Position numbers and translations under genes: made by a program
Source of the DNA: Isoetes taiwanensis
Lineage: Eukaryota > Streptophyta > Lycopodiopsida > Isoetales > Isoetaceae
Length of the DNA: 64,000 bases
Assembly (NCBI GenBank): GCA_021234155.1
Contig: JAJEKV010000296.1
Coordinates: forward strand, 60,001 to 124,000
Direction: 5' to 3'
Shown: piece by piece, positions 23,301-33,854 of the stretch
Layout of the letters: every line of letters begins with the position of its first letter
How positions within the stretch are numbered: the stretch's first letter is position 1
The notes under the pieces: generated by a model
Database searches by the model: none
What the model was told of the DNA's origin: nothing
Seen by the model: only the letters and a program-made list of their open reading frames with translations

Positions 23301-25139
23301 TTTTTAGTCAAATTTATGCCAATTTTTTGAGCAATTATGGCGCCATTTAAAAAAAAATATGCATCTAAAGTGCCATTTATTGGCGCCATTAAAAATTCTA
23401 GCATTGCATAAAATGAAGCTGGAGAAACATAACATCACAAAAATAGTTAAAAATTCCGAATTCATAGATTTGCATATTAAAAAATTTGCCAAAACAGGCA
23501 AGGACTCGGAAGAGGTAGCCTGTATACAAGAGTATTAGTGTACAATTTACATTATTTTCATACAAAATTCAGGGTTCCTCATCGAGAACAGGCTCCACAA
23601 TAGGATCAGGTTCGTATGGCGGGGCCATGGCTAGAAGAAACAACCATAGGATCTTTAAAAGCTCTCGACGCTGTGGCGGTGAAATTGGGATCATCAAGAA
23701 TGTCCATATTGAATTGTGTATTCTTGATCACATCATAGTCCACATCGGGTGGAGCCGGGCATCTCCGATTTGGTGGATCTACGACTTCTTCAACTACAAA
23801 CAGGTGGTCTCTGTCCACAGAACACTGCGATGGTAGGATTCGATGGGCGGTCAAGCCTATCAAGAATCCCCCTTTAGGCACTCATGCTTAAGCGGGTCAC
23901 TTTCGAATACAATGCAAAATCTCTTATTGAAAGCAATGAAGCCCGCCAAAAGAACCACCGGGAAGTAATCAAACACCCTGTTCTGGCGGTACCATTTTAC
24001 GCGAGGGTGCGAGCATGTACTTGAGGACCCATTTGGTTTCTCATAATTATGTCCCCGGCAAGCCTTGCCGGTACTGGAATCTGTTGTTGAGAGCTTCCGA
24101 CCATAGCCTCGGTCTCCCGTCTTCGTCTTCTTCTTCGTTAGGTACGTGAACCGTGGCGGTTCTTGAGGATGATCGTTGAAGGGAACTTGAGGTCAATAAC
24201 CGACGAGGACCTTCATTGGCACAATCTTTGTGGCATACACTAGTGAATGGGCCTCCTGAACTCCGGGGGAGGCGGATTCTTGTATTCGTCCTCATACATG
24301 CCAATATAAACGGATCGGAATCCGGATCATCCATCTAGATGAAATCAAAAGTTGTGCTCCGGCCTTGCAAAGACCACTATCCAAAAGAATGTTTGTGTGG
24401 TGTTCTTTACTGGTGTATTAAAGAAATTTGTTAGTGTGGTTTTGTCCCACATTGGAAATATGCCTCTAGTGTCCGGGGCAATCAAGGGATACAAGGGAGT
24501 GCAAACAACTTGTCCCGCTTGTGTTAGTTCAACCCATAACGAAGTCTTGATATCCTCTCTCTTCAAGACATTGCGTATGAATCTTGCCAAGGGTGGCACG
24601 TTATCGAAAATGCCTTCCTTGCCCCTCGGTTTCAACCCACTTACTATGCAAGGTGGCCATGGAAATCAGGTCGGTATCCTCGAGCCCCAACGCTGAAGAT
24701 CTTGAGATCGGTGAAGGACTTGAACTTCCTCGGAAAATTATCCTTCACGTATGCAAAAATCTCCTTCTTCAAGAAAGATATGGATCTTAGTGTCTTTGCC
24801 CTTGCCTTGAAGAATTGCTTACCCGTATAATCACTAGTGACCTTGACGGAAGGTCTTCCCATCCAACTTCACAGAGCAGAACCCCAGTCTTAAGTAGTCC
24901 ATACCCCTCATGCACCTCGGGTAGGTCATTTCAAGTAGTCGATTCTTTTGCCCGATTCACGGTAATAGTTTGTCCCTTGTTGTCTTTTAGCTTGCAAGAT
25001 TTCCACAAGTTCCATAGGGACACGAATAATCTAAAAAATATCCTCGGCATGAAGACCCACCGGGTTGAAATCTTTAGGATGCTTACCACGCATGGTAACT
25101 TCAGCCAAAAGCCGATAACGCTGGAAACAACAAGAAGTT

Positions 25140-25265
25140 AGACTTGAACATTTAATGAGCAAATGGCTGGTGGCCATTTAGTGGAAATGGCGCCGTGGCG
25201 CCATTTAGTGAGGAAATGGCGCCGTGGGCGCCCGTTTAGTGAACAAATGAAGCCCGCGCCGCCAT
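25140..25265. repeat. GGCGCC palindrome copies inside the ParB-like locus
   Basis: Between two exon-like segments lie three direct units of the type aaatggcgccgtggcgccatttagtg with variants (25168-25262). They belong to the same palindrome family as the arrays at 27390-27760 and 29045-29285. Confidence 0.75.
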
Positions 25266-25306
25266 TTCATAATCTTGCGTAAAATTAAAACATGTACCTT
25301 GTATGG

Positions 25307-25792
25307 TTACGGCGAGATTGCCCGGCGTCGATGGATCAGGCTTCCCGCATAGAGAGCATATTGCTGCCCTTGGTGGGTTATGTTATCAATGAATGGCTCT
25401 TTGAAAATAGTCTTCGCGGTGATATCATTGACTTCACAAGCGAAGCTGGGGCATTCCTGTTCGTTGACTGTGCCAGACAACACTCGGCAATTCCGTTGAA
25501 GATAAATCTTTGACATTTGCTCTTGGGACTTTGGTGTGCCGAGTCTTCTACATACAAGTTGAGCAGCCATAACTGAATGATTACCATTCACTATATAATA
25601 GTGCATCCCCATGAGGTCATCCTCGGTTTTCCAAGGGACCAGTTTGTTTGTGAGGGGATTGAATGGAATCACATCAGCGGGAGTGAAGACTGGATGTGGG
25701 TCTCTCTGAAAGGACTCCACCAAAGTTTTGACGTGCTCCATATTCCTTGGTCTAGATGTCAGATTTGCTGGTCCTTGATATAATTTGAACAC
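25307..25792 (-). CDS. ParB-like (ParB/Srx fold) segment
   Basis: An open minus-strand stretch of 161 codons. Near residues 30-55 it reads FQRDPHPVFTPADVIPFNPL, and at about 65-80 MGMHYYIVNGNHSVMAAQLV. The (I/V)VNGNHSVMAA motif is the eukaryotic counterpart of the DGxHRxxAA nucleotide-binding signature of ParB N-terminal domains. It is followed by RNCRVLSGTVNEQECPSFAC. Bacterial ParB carries an additional HTH region for parS binding; I do not see a clear HTH here. It is flanked downstream by a 110-bp intron-like gap holding several GGCGCC palindromes, and upstream by the Lys/Glu-rich segment. Confidence 0.6.
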   Translation of the reverse strand: MFKLYQGPANLTSRPRNMEHVKTLVESFQRDPHPVFTPADVIPFNPLTNKLVPWKTEDDLMGMHYYIVNGNHSVMAAQLVCRRLGTPKSQEQMSKIYLQRNCRVLSGTVNEQECPSFACEVNDITAKTIFKEPFIDNITHQGQQYALYAGSLIHRRRAISP

Positions 25793-25861
25793 GTCTATTT
25801 TTTTAATGAATGTGACAGAGAGGAAACAGATCTGCGGTGATCGTAAATTTTTTTGCGGGTA

Positions 25862-26624
25862 TTATTCCGCCATCTTTTCCTCTTCTGACCTTTCCACCCG
25901 AAGATTTGCAGGCACCTCTAGCAAGTGCTGAGCTATTCTTAATGTGAGCTTCTTTGGCTCTAGCTTCTTAATGGGGACCCTTTTGGCCGGTGTGTCCGCA
26001 GGATCCTCGCTATGCCTTGGGCTCGGAGGTTCACCACCACTTCTAGGACTTCCAGCAGGACTTGGAGTCCGAGGCGCTCTCCTTTGTTTTTTTTGGTGTC
26101 CTCTCCTTCTCAAGGGTCTCCTACTGTGCTTCTTCTTTTTCCCATCCGTTTCCCTCTGTCTCCACTTCCTTTCCCTCCGTTTTCTGTGTCGCCTTTCCTT
26201 CCTTCTGCCCCTTGCCTTCCCTATCCTTTTCTTTCCTTGCCCTTTTCTTTTCCTTCTTTTCCCTCTTTTCTTTATCTTCCTTCTCTTTCTTTTCCTTCTC
26301 TTCCTTTTCCTTCTCTTCCTTTTCTTTAGATTGTTTCTTTTCCTTCTTTTCCATATCTGGATCTTTGTGATCCTTTCTCTTAACTTTCCTCTTGCCCGCC
26401 GCCTTTCCTTCCTCCGGTTCCTGGACATCCTCAGTAGAAGATGAGGAGTCTTTGTCGGCTGCAGGTGTATCCCTAGGTTGTCTTGTCTTCTTCTTGCTCA
26501 CTGTTTTTAGCCAGGCCGTGTCCACAATGGCGGGTAGTTTCTGCTGGGCTATTGCCTTGACAACGAATGAAGGCGAGTTTTCGATTTCGTTCATCCGATT
26601 GCGAAGAATCATAAAGCCCCTCAA
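25862..26624 (-). CDS. Lys/Glu-rich low-complexity segment of the ParB-like locus
   Basis: The minus strand reads AIVDTAWLKTVSKKKTRQPR (with start near 26624), then an acidic Ser/Glu patch (DKDSSSSTEDVQEPEEGKAA) and about 100 residues of alternating Lys/Glu. In the next phase the locus continues to RRAPRTPSPAGSPRSGGEPP and KKLEPKKLTLRIAQHLLEVP. Two phases both stay open because of the purine-rich composition, so the exact path is unclear. It looks like a charged single-alpha-helix linker leading into the ParB-like segment. The complementary plus frames (Phe/Leu/Ser-rich) are shadows. Confidence 0.5.
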
Positions 26625-27339
26625 GATTTCTTGTGGACCTTTGATGTCGGCTTCTTCATTTGTTATGCGGACGCGGCAATGACCTTTGCTTCTTCACTTT
26701 AACCCGGCTACATTTGCAATGCTAGCAGACATTCTGATGGGATCATAAAACTTCCAGTCCACATAGTACACAATTATTCTATGCTTCAAAGTATCTTCTG
26801 GACCACGGATCCAATCTCGCGACGCTCTTGGCAACCAACTTCATTTGGACCAAGATGCGGCTGGTAAATGCTTAACAAGTTTCGTGGTTCTGTCTCCCTT
26901 ATAAGGAGGCTGACTCTCTTCTCTGATCTCCTTTAGAGCCCTGTAGCCGGTAGAGGGGCTCACCCGCATTGACTTCCATGCACCAAGACTGCCTATCAGC
27001 ATCATAGTCTGGTCGGATTGAAATTGTGTTTCGCGACGTAAGATAGCCGCAACAAAGAGGCATCAAAGAACAAAGAGGCATCGATAAATGGTTTGAACAA
27101 GCGGGCGGACAATAGGTTGTGGTTGGCAAATGGGCTCGTGGGCGCCATTTGTATCAGTCGATGCATAAGCACGGAGGTCGATCGTATGCCTATCCCCGCG
27201 TTTGGTGAAGAAGGCCTCCACCGGTCAAACCACTCCCCTTCGCAATATTCGAGGAAGATGGTTCAAGGAGAGTGGATCGGATCGGGTGGAGGCACTACGA
27301 TTCGTAGGAGATACCACAACGTAACGCGCATGCACTGAG

Positions 27340-27780
27340 ATGACTAGGCAAACAACAAGTTCCCAATGTATGCTAATAGACATCAAATGGCTTGCCATGG
27401 CGCCATTTGCCAACAACAAGGCCCTATGGTAAGTTAATAGACATCAAATGGCGCCATGGCGCCATTTGCCAACAACAAGGCCCTATGGTAAGCTAATACA
27501 CATCAAAATGCGCCATGGCGCCATTTGCCAACAACAAGTCCCAAATGTATGCTAATACACATCAAATGGCGCCATGGCCATTTGCCAACAACAAGACCCT
27601 ATGGTAAGCTAAAAGACATCAAATGGGCCATGAAGCCATTTGGTAGCAACAAGACCGTAGAGAGTAAGCTACCGGGCATCCTAAAGTAAGCTAAGACTCC
27701 TAAAGTGCACTCAATCATCCAAATGGCCATGGCCATTTGTCAACTATAAGACCCTAAAAGTGGTTGCGGGCATCTAAATA
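27340..27780. repeat. ~58-60-bp tandem array carrying a GGCGCC palindrome
   Basis: Five clear and about two decayed units, each of the form ctaata.acatcaaatgg.. + catggcgccatttgccaacaacaag + .cctatggta. The core in the best unit (27450-27468) is atggcgccatggcgccat, a perfect palindrome; other units carry shortened or mutated cores (atggccatggccat, gggccatgaagcc). The array lies just upstream of the first exon-like segment of the ParB-like locus. Confidence 0.85.
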
Positions 27781-27784
27781 GCGG

Positions 27785-29035
27785 TGAGCCATTTAGCCCA
27801 AACAAACAATGCAAGTAGACGACATACCTGTCCCTTGAGGTAAGCTAGCTTCGTCTCCACATTTTGTTGAGCTCGAGGTGTCCATTTCCCATTTTGAATT
27901 TGGTCAAAACCAGGGTGTGTATCTAGATGTGTTGAGGCTGCCGGGGGAAATGGGCCGTAAATCGAAAAAAGGATGAAAAAGGGTTGCTTTTTAGGTTGGC
28001 CCAGGTTAAGCCCCGCGCTTAAGGTCGAGGCTACCGAGCCGGAATCGAAAACTAATAAAGTTTTAATGAGAAGCTTGAGAAAAAACAAAGACCAACTAGG
28101 GCCCATCGCCGCCCAGCGTCGCGTTGGCGGTCCAGCGCCTTACATGCCGCCAGGCCGCCCACGCCGCGGGTGCGCAGGGCGTCCGGCTGCCCACTCCCGC
28201 CCATGCGGGTAAGCGTCCAGGCGCCATAATGCCCGCCTACAATTAGGAATTTTGAAATTCGAATATTTCCCGCTTAAACGCCCGCCCAAATTTGAACATA
28301 AAATTCAAAATTCCGCCAAGCAATTAACATAAAGTCAAAATTCCGCCAGATATTGAAATTTGACGCCACCCGCCCAAATTTGAATCGTCCGTTTTGAAAA
28401 TTGTACTTTGCCTTTAAAGCTCCCTCTTTGTCGCCGTGCTCCCACTTAATGCGACCATGCCACGGCGGAGGCGTTTTAGATTGCCGCAGTTCGGGAGCTT
28501 TCGAATCCGCACGTTAGGTCACCGGTACGCTTCGCATAAAGGCGCTTCTTTTTCTCGGTAGCCTAGGCGAAACTTTGCAAAGCGCATATGCGTCTTTGTC
28601 GAGCACTTTCTTCTTCAGCTCCCGAAATCCCGGTGATTCTTGGCGCGCTTTCTTCTTGGCGAATCCTCCTTCTTCTCGAATCTTTCTTGCGCTTTCTTCT
28701 TGGCTCTTCTTGGCGCATTCTTACGCCAATGTATCTCTTTGGGATCAGCTTCATTTTCTGTTCTATCTTTGCTCCGGGACATACCACTATGGATCTATCT
28801 AATATCAAAGTAAGTCCCTTTGTTTACGGTATAAATTCTGTTCTATTGCTGCCATGTGTATAGAGTGTTCAAATGCTGACATTAATGCTGCTAGGACACA
28901 GAACCTTGGTTTCAATTGCAAAGTTGGCATGGGGTGCCCATGTTATGCATGCCTGCTCTTATTGACACATATACAGCAATGGGAGCAAGAATGCATAACA
29001 TAGGCACCTCGTGTAGATTTTGTGATGGAGCTAAG
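27785..29035. other. Intergenic DNA, locally GC-rich, no recognised gene
   Basis: 28090-28215 is strongly GC-rich (repeated cgccgc.. and gcccac pieces), and 28240-28390 repeats the phrase aattccgcc.a with cgcccaaatttgaa. A plus frame at 28588-28863 is Ser/Leu-rich with no motif. No gene is called. Confidence 0.4.
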
Positions 29036-29039
29036 CCAT

Positions 29040-29290
29040 TTGGTCGAAATGGTGTTGGATCAAATGGCGCCATGGCGCCATTTGGTCGAAATGGTGTTTG
29101 GATCAAATGGCGCCATAGCGCCATTTGATCCAAATTCACACCTATGGCACATTCATAGGTGTGAATTTGGATCAAATGGCCATTTCATTTGATCCAAACA
29201 CCATTTCGACCAAATGGCGCCCTCTTTCATTTGATCCAAGTGTTCAGATTACACCAAATGGCGCCATGGCGCCATTTAGCTCCAAATTTG
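29040..29290. repeat. Nested palindromes and hairpin built on caaatggcgccat
   Basis: Contains three to four copies of the GGCGCC palindrome (29061, 29106, 29252 and partial 29210), plus a perfect inverted repeat with 26-bp arms (29121-29146 and 29154-29179) and a 7-bp loop. Outside these the pairing resumes: ggtcgaaatggtgtttggat (29084) against gatccaaacaccatttcgac (29191). The stretch could fold into a hairpin of well over 100 bp. Confidence 0.9.
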
Positions 29291-29402
29291 GACCAAAATT
29301 TATACTTTTGTACTAAATAGCGCCATTTTCGCTTATTTTTTGCTTATTTTTCCTCTATTTCATATGTTCTGAAAAGTATCGCCTTGCTTGATTGAAGCGG
29401 GT

Positions 29403-29645
29403 TTAATTTTCCCGGTACAACCTATTCGTCGGAAGGACAATTGTTGCGGGGACATATTTTGAATAGAACCACTCTTCATGGGAAGGAAATAGATCCTTCA
29501 AATGTAGCAATTGAGGTCCGGAGTCCGTGATCCCATCGACGAGCTTCGGTCCCCTGGAGGGGCGGATAACATTGGTGAAGCAAGTAGGCACATTCATTCA
29601 GTGGCCTAAGAGGGATGTAAAACCAAATGAGTGGCCCTCAAGTGA
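29403..29645 (+). pseudogene. DUF8039-like fragment
   Basis: The plus strand reads GRTIVAGTYFE, then PESVIPSTSFGPLEGRITLV and VGTFIQWPKRDV. The last part resembles the ...LGDAVGxFVQWP(K/R) ending of the plant DUF8039 domain, which is common beside CACTA-type and Ulp1-type element proteins. It contains two stops in the earlier part. It may be the first piece of the element gene that follows, or an unrelated insertion. Confidence 0.35.
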
Positions 29646-30076
29646 AGATCGTCTTGAGATCCCTCAATTTGCCCTCTTCACAAGAGGATTCATCTAGTAG
29701 TCCATCCTGCCGGTAGCCCACATGGGACATCGGTTTTCTTTGCGCCTTTGTGGTGAACCAAGCAACACGGCAACAAATGAAGAAGGCGAGATAGTAGAGG
29801 AGATTGGAGGTCATGAGAATCTAGCTGCCCGTCTTGGTCTCAGGAGGTTGTTTAAGCTTTGAAGATGAGACCGATCTACTACTCTCGAACAGATCTACTA
29901 GGTTTGCCATGCTACATTCTTCACTCCTGCACGGATCTAAATATTAGGGAGGCGAATATAGTCTTTAGTGATCCTCGGGGATGCTATAGGCGATGAGTTC
30001 TTGGGTGTATCAAAGGTCGGGCTTTGATTGGGTAACATAATAGATCCAACGGGAAACCAAAATATCAGGTCATGTC

Positions 30077-30660
30077 ATGCTTGTCTTTGAGAGGCCTATA
30101 GCTAACAGATCTAGTAACACAGGAGACCCATCTTTGTTTTGCTTCATGATGGTAGGACAGTTTCACAACATTTACAAGCTCTTCTTTGCTCTCGAACATG
30201 ATGATTTAGAAGTTGAGTGCTTGGATGATGTTGAGAAGCAATTCAAGAGGAAAAGGAAATATACATATGTGAAGAGGGTCGGGGGAGGGAACCAAAGGGG
30301 TATGGCAAGGAGGAGAGGATGCGCTTCCAAGGCAATCAAGAGTGCTCTAAAATCAACATCTTTGCAAGGACGAATGTGTCAAAAAAGCGAGCCCGGCTGC
30401 AAGTATGTGCCTTAAAAAAAGAATTTTATTCTCAATCAAGCGGTGCGGGATTACGCTTGTTTTGATGTGTTGAGTGTAACTTATACAGGGGCGAGGAGGC
30501 GAAAGTAGTGGTGCGTGGGTGGAGTCTTTGTCAATTGCGCATGGCGTGGCTTTAGGAGTTGCTCAGTCTACGTTTTATAGTTGGAGGAAGAGGTTCGAGT
30601 TAGGTGGAAAGCGGTGGAACATGGTATCTGAGGCTCTAAGAAGCCTAGATGCGTGACACT
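30077..30660 (+). pseudogene. N-terminal segments of the DUF7869-type element gene
   Basis: Two plus-strand segments precede the recognised domain. 30077-30415 encodes EHDDLEVECLDDVEKQFKRK and a basic stretch. About 30485-30655 reads GVALGVAQSTFYSWRKRFEL followed by GGKRWNMVSEALRSLDA, a helix-turn-helix-like stretch. I assign them to the same gene by position and orientation only. Confidence 0.4.
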
Positions 30661-32660
30661 AGCTCTGAGAAAGTGTGCTTGATACCTTCATTAGTGAGAA
30701 TGCGAGAGCATTCCACATAGAAACAAAAAGGAAAGGATGATATAAGGGAGAATGTTCGCAAACTTCCTTCCATCCTTAATAAGAAGAGCATACATAAGGA
30801 GGTGGGCGCCGTGGTGGAAGAATTGACGGGGAAAGAGTGTAACCTTGCCCTCTTTTTACAATATTTGGAAGAAAAGAGTTTCAGGCGTCGGCATAGCAAA
30901 AATACAGCATTCTCCAAGTGTAACATATGTGTAGTCATCAAGCAGAAATTGGAAAGAACAAAAGATATAAGGGAGAGGCGCAACCTTTCAATTCAACGGC
31001 GGGCACATATGTTGGAACAACGTTCTGTAGGGAGTCAATATTGGCATTGGCGTGCATTATCACATCGTTAGCGAGAAAGTCACCTCTGCATAATACATGA
31101 TAAGATGGATCAGGTCAAAACACTCACACCAAGAAGTCACCATCTCGCAAAAGTACGTTTTGGAGAGGAGATCGCTTGAAGAGCGGCTTGCGGGGAGCAT
31201 TGACACATGGTCATGGTGGACGGGCTTATGGCCATTTCTCTCTTGATCTTTGGAAGGATGACTCAAACTTTCATGTTGGATCACTTTCTAGGATCCTACA
31301 CTATCTTGAGTTCTTGGGAAGAAGACAAGTGTGGTGATTTTGTGGAAGGTAACTAACTTCTGATTGCAAATTGATGCAAGCCCTAAAAGATACTCGACCC
31401 TTTGCAACATAAGCTAGTGCGGACACAAGAGAAGATGCCTTCATCTTCTAGTGCCAACTTAGAAGGCTTCAATCCTCTTCCTCGAAATCTCTACTTACAG
31501 TTGGATAATGCATCGGGTCAAAATCAAAATAGATATGTGTTCTCCTACCTCTCTTATTTGACATGGCTTAAGGTATTCGATGAGATTCAGGTTGGCTTCA
31601 TGATGGTTGGGCACACTCATGGCGATATTGATGCATTGTTTGGGAACTTTTCGGCGTTAATGAGTTCATCGGATGCTCTAACTTTGCCACGAGTTGCTTT
31701 ACTTGTTTAGCAAGTGCAATGCAAAGTCTCTGTTCCATATTTTGTGGATGAAGTTCCAGATTGGAAAGGCTTTGTCAAGGGATATATCACGATAAGGGCC
31801 AACGTCTAACGAGGGCCATACCAAGCCATTGCTATTCCGATTTAAAATGGATGGGAAATGGCCCATTATGCAATATAAGATGCGGCCAACCCATAAAGAG
31901 TGGATTCGAGGAAAATGGAATAAGAATGTGGAAGGAGGATGAAAATGGTGAGCCAACGTTACCAACAGGGGTGCCTAAAAATATCCCTCCAAGGAAGACA
32001 TTGAAAGATCTCCACGGCAAGCGGACAAAGATCGCAAGTACATAGCATTATGGAATTCCTTCTGCAAAAATCAAGAAGATAGTGTGTTTGCCACGGCGAT
32101 TACAAAAAGCAACTATGGATTCTTTGGAGCGAGATTCTTTTGTGTTTGGAAGATGTATCTCGGGGCGACCTCAAAATGATAACTTTTGGTTGCGTACAAG
32201 GCAAGAACCTCTACAAGCTGCATTTACTCCGTGAGAGGTCGATGAAGCCGGTGTGCTTGTAAGACCTTTGCCTACATATTGTGGGCCGGCGGATGAAGCG
32301 TCGGTGTTGTCTATGGATGAGTTCGATCCTCATGCACATGTTACGAAAGGTATGTTTGTTTTAGTCCGGCACGGAGGCGATGAAACTCCAAGCGTGGTTG
32401 GGCTTTTCTGAAGAAGATGCCATCCTAGATCGAGTCTACCAATTATGGTCACATTTATGTATCATGGTGGATGCACTGTTGGTCGTGACTATACAGGTTG
32501 CTTAACTAAAGCGTTGGCGACCCAATCCATCGGATCCATCAAGGTATGAGAAGTTAGATGCCATACATTATGCATGGGATGCAAATGGCAAAAGACCAAG
32601 GCTGCTCAGATTCCAAAATACATTGTTGACATGTGGGGGACATAGCATTAGCTAAAAGCT
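30660..32660 (+). pseudogene. DUF7869-type mobile-element protein, broken
   Basis: Segments in order: ECNLALFLQYLEEKSF with CNICVVIKQKLERTKDIRER (30830-31050); a shifted segment with IIHDKMDQVKT (31090-31130); NLEGFNPLPRNLYLQLDNAS, NRYVFSYLSYLTWLKVFDEI, VGFMMVGHTHGDIDALF (31460-31640); VPDWKGFVKGYI (31757-31790); KMDGKWPIMQYKMRPTHKEW (31845-31905). The QLDN...NRYV...VGHTH.DID..F signature is diagnostic of DUF7869, a family spread in plants and animals and suspected to be a transposase-like core; the Asp/His/Asp residues are present here. A later stretch FVLVRHGGDETPS (32357-32396) may be a BAH-like tail. Stops and slips break it at several places. Confidence 0.65.
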
Positions 32661-32895
32661 CTCAATCTCGGTCATGTTCTCGATAATCATGTATGTAATT
32701 TCTTTTGCTATAATACTTAAGCATTTTGGACAATTAATACGTTGTCGATACATCCTAATTTATGCTTATACTAACATCCTTACATCTATTATAATAGGTG
32801 TTTAATACACATCATTACATCTGATGCACACATTATTGATGGCATACATATAATTTAGATGCACATATTATTGATGGCATTATAGAGTCGATGAT

Positions 32896-33120
32896 TCACT
32901 CATCATCAATCCCTGCTATTGTGATCGCATTCATTTCGTAGGCATGGGCTTCGGGAACCCAAAGAAGATGGATCACAACACGAGTAAGGCCGGGCAATCA
33001 CACTCCACGACCTTACGCTTTGGATTGTAAGTAAGGATCAAATTTTAACACCTTTATGTATGCAGCGATTAATATCATTGTAGCTCATGGAGCAAAGAAT
33101 GGTCTCAAACTGATCATCAT
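32896..33120 (-). pseudogene. IHLLWVPE-family fragment, third member
   Basis: The minus strand reads DDQFETILCSMSYNDINRCI then HKGVKI and a stop; in another phase it continues RVVIHLLWVPEAHAYEMNAI ending in GIDDE and TGA. Both blocks align with copies A and B (LDSIACSMTFKDLYACKQRG; IHLVWVPERDTYELDNI). It lies tail to tail with the DUF7869-type gene, 0.25 kb away. Sequence between the two blocks has decayed. Confidence 0.5.
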
Positions 33121-33184
33121 AAATATTATAAGCCATGGGAGATGAATGACTTACCGAATGGAGCTGCTTTTATAGTCGTTATAG

Positions 33185-33305
33185 AATTATTGGTATAATA
33201 CTTCAGCATTATTGGTATTATCGTGAGCATTATTGGTATTATCGTCAGCATTATTGGTATTATACTTCAACATTATTGGTATTATACTTCAACATTATTG
33301 GATTC
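33185..33305. repeat. ~22-bp minisatellite (cattattggtattat...)
   Basis: Five units of cattattggtattat followed by cttca/cgtga/cgtca. Confidence 0.85.
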
Positions 33306-33334
33306 AGTAGCTATAAATTCTTTTACCTTGTTTT

Positions 33335-33850
33335 CACTTCTCACTTTTCATCCTTGCTTCTTGCTCCTTCATCTTCCTTGTTCCTTGATCTTCTTGCTAC
33401 TTGATCTTCCTTGTTCCTTGATCTTCTTGCTACTTGATCTTCCTTGTTCATTGCTTCTGGCTACTTGATCTTGATCCTTGTTCCTTGCTACTTCATTCCC
33501 GTGCTCCTTCCTACTTGATCTTGTTCCTTGCTCTTGATCTTGCTCTTTGCTACTTGATCTTGATCCTTGTTCCTTGCTACTTCATTCCCGTGCTCCTTCC
33601 TACTTGATCTTGTTCCTTGCTCTTGATCTTGCTACTTGATCTTGTTCCTTGCTACTTGATCTTGATCCTTGTTTCTTGCTCCTTGATCTTCCTTGTTCCT
33701 TGATCTTCTTGCTACTTGATCTTCCTTGTTCATTGCATCTTGCTACTTGATCTTGATCCTTGTTCCTTGCTACTTCATTCCGTGCTCCCCTGCTACTTGA
33801 TCTTGTTGCTTGCTCTTGAACTTGCTACTTGCTCTTGCTCCGTGTTCCTT
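33335..33850. repeat. CTTGATCTT/GCTACTTG minisatellite, ~0.5 kb
   Basis: Composite direct repeats of cttgatctt, gctccttg, gctacttg and ttgttcc words, with two larger repeats of about 85-90 bp (33468-33555 and 33556-33640 share gatccttgttccttgctac). In one frame it reads as a Leu/Pro/Ser repeat (DLPCSLIFLL), but it has no further coding support. Confidence 0.9.
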
Positions 33851-33854
33851 GCTC

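Larger units (their letters stand above)
23600..27130 (-). pseudogene. ParB-like domain protein locus, broken multi-exon gene
   Basis: Successive minus-strand segments of protein-like composition follow each other in order: 27129-26899, 26624-25862 (Lys/Glu-rich), 25792-25307 (ParB-like), 24862-24644, 24635-24345, 24334-24047 and 24003-23606. They change phase several times, with stops between. Late segments read SFTDLKIFSVGARGY, KTTLTNFFNTPVKNTTQTFF and RQNRVFDYFPVVLLAGFIAF. I recall similar large proteins with a ParB/sulfiredoxin-like fold as expanded, probably element-borne families in non-flowering plants. The function is unknown; bacterial ParB binds palindromic DNA and CTP, and relatives include nucleases. 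The locus is studded with an unusual GGCGCC palindrome (see findings). Confidence 0.55.

Noticed and set aside
25944-26444. 166-codon plus-strand frame rich in Phe, Leu and Ser
   Set aside because: It is the complement of the Lys/Glu-rich minus-strand segment; its composition is explained by the purine-rich strand.
27340-27780. CRISPR-like array of ~60-bp units
   Set aside because: The units are contiguous tandem repeats with no unique spacers, in a plant-like genome; it is a minisatellite with a palindromic core.
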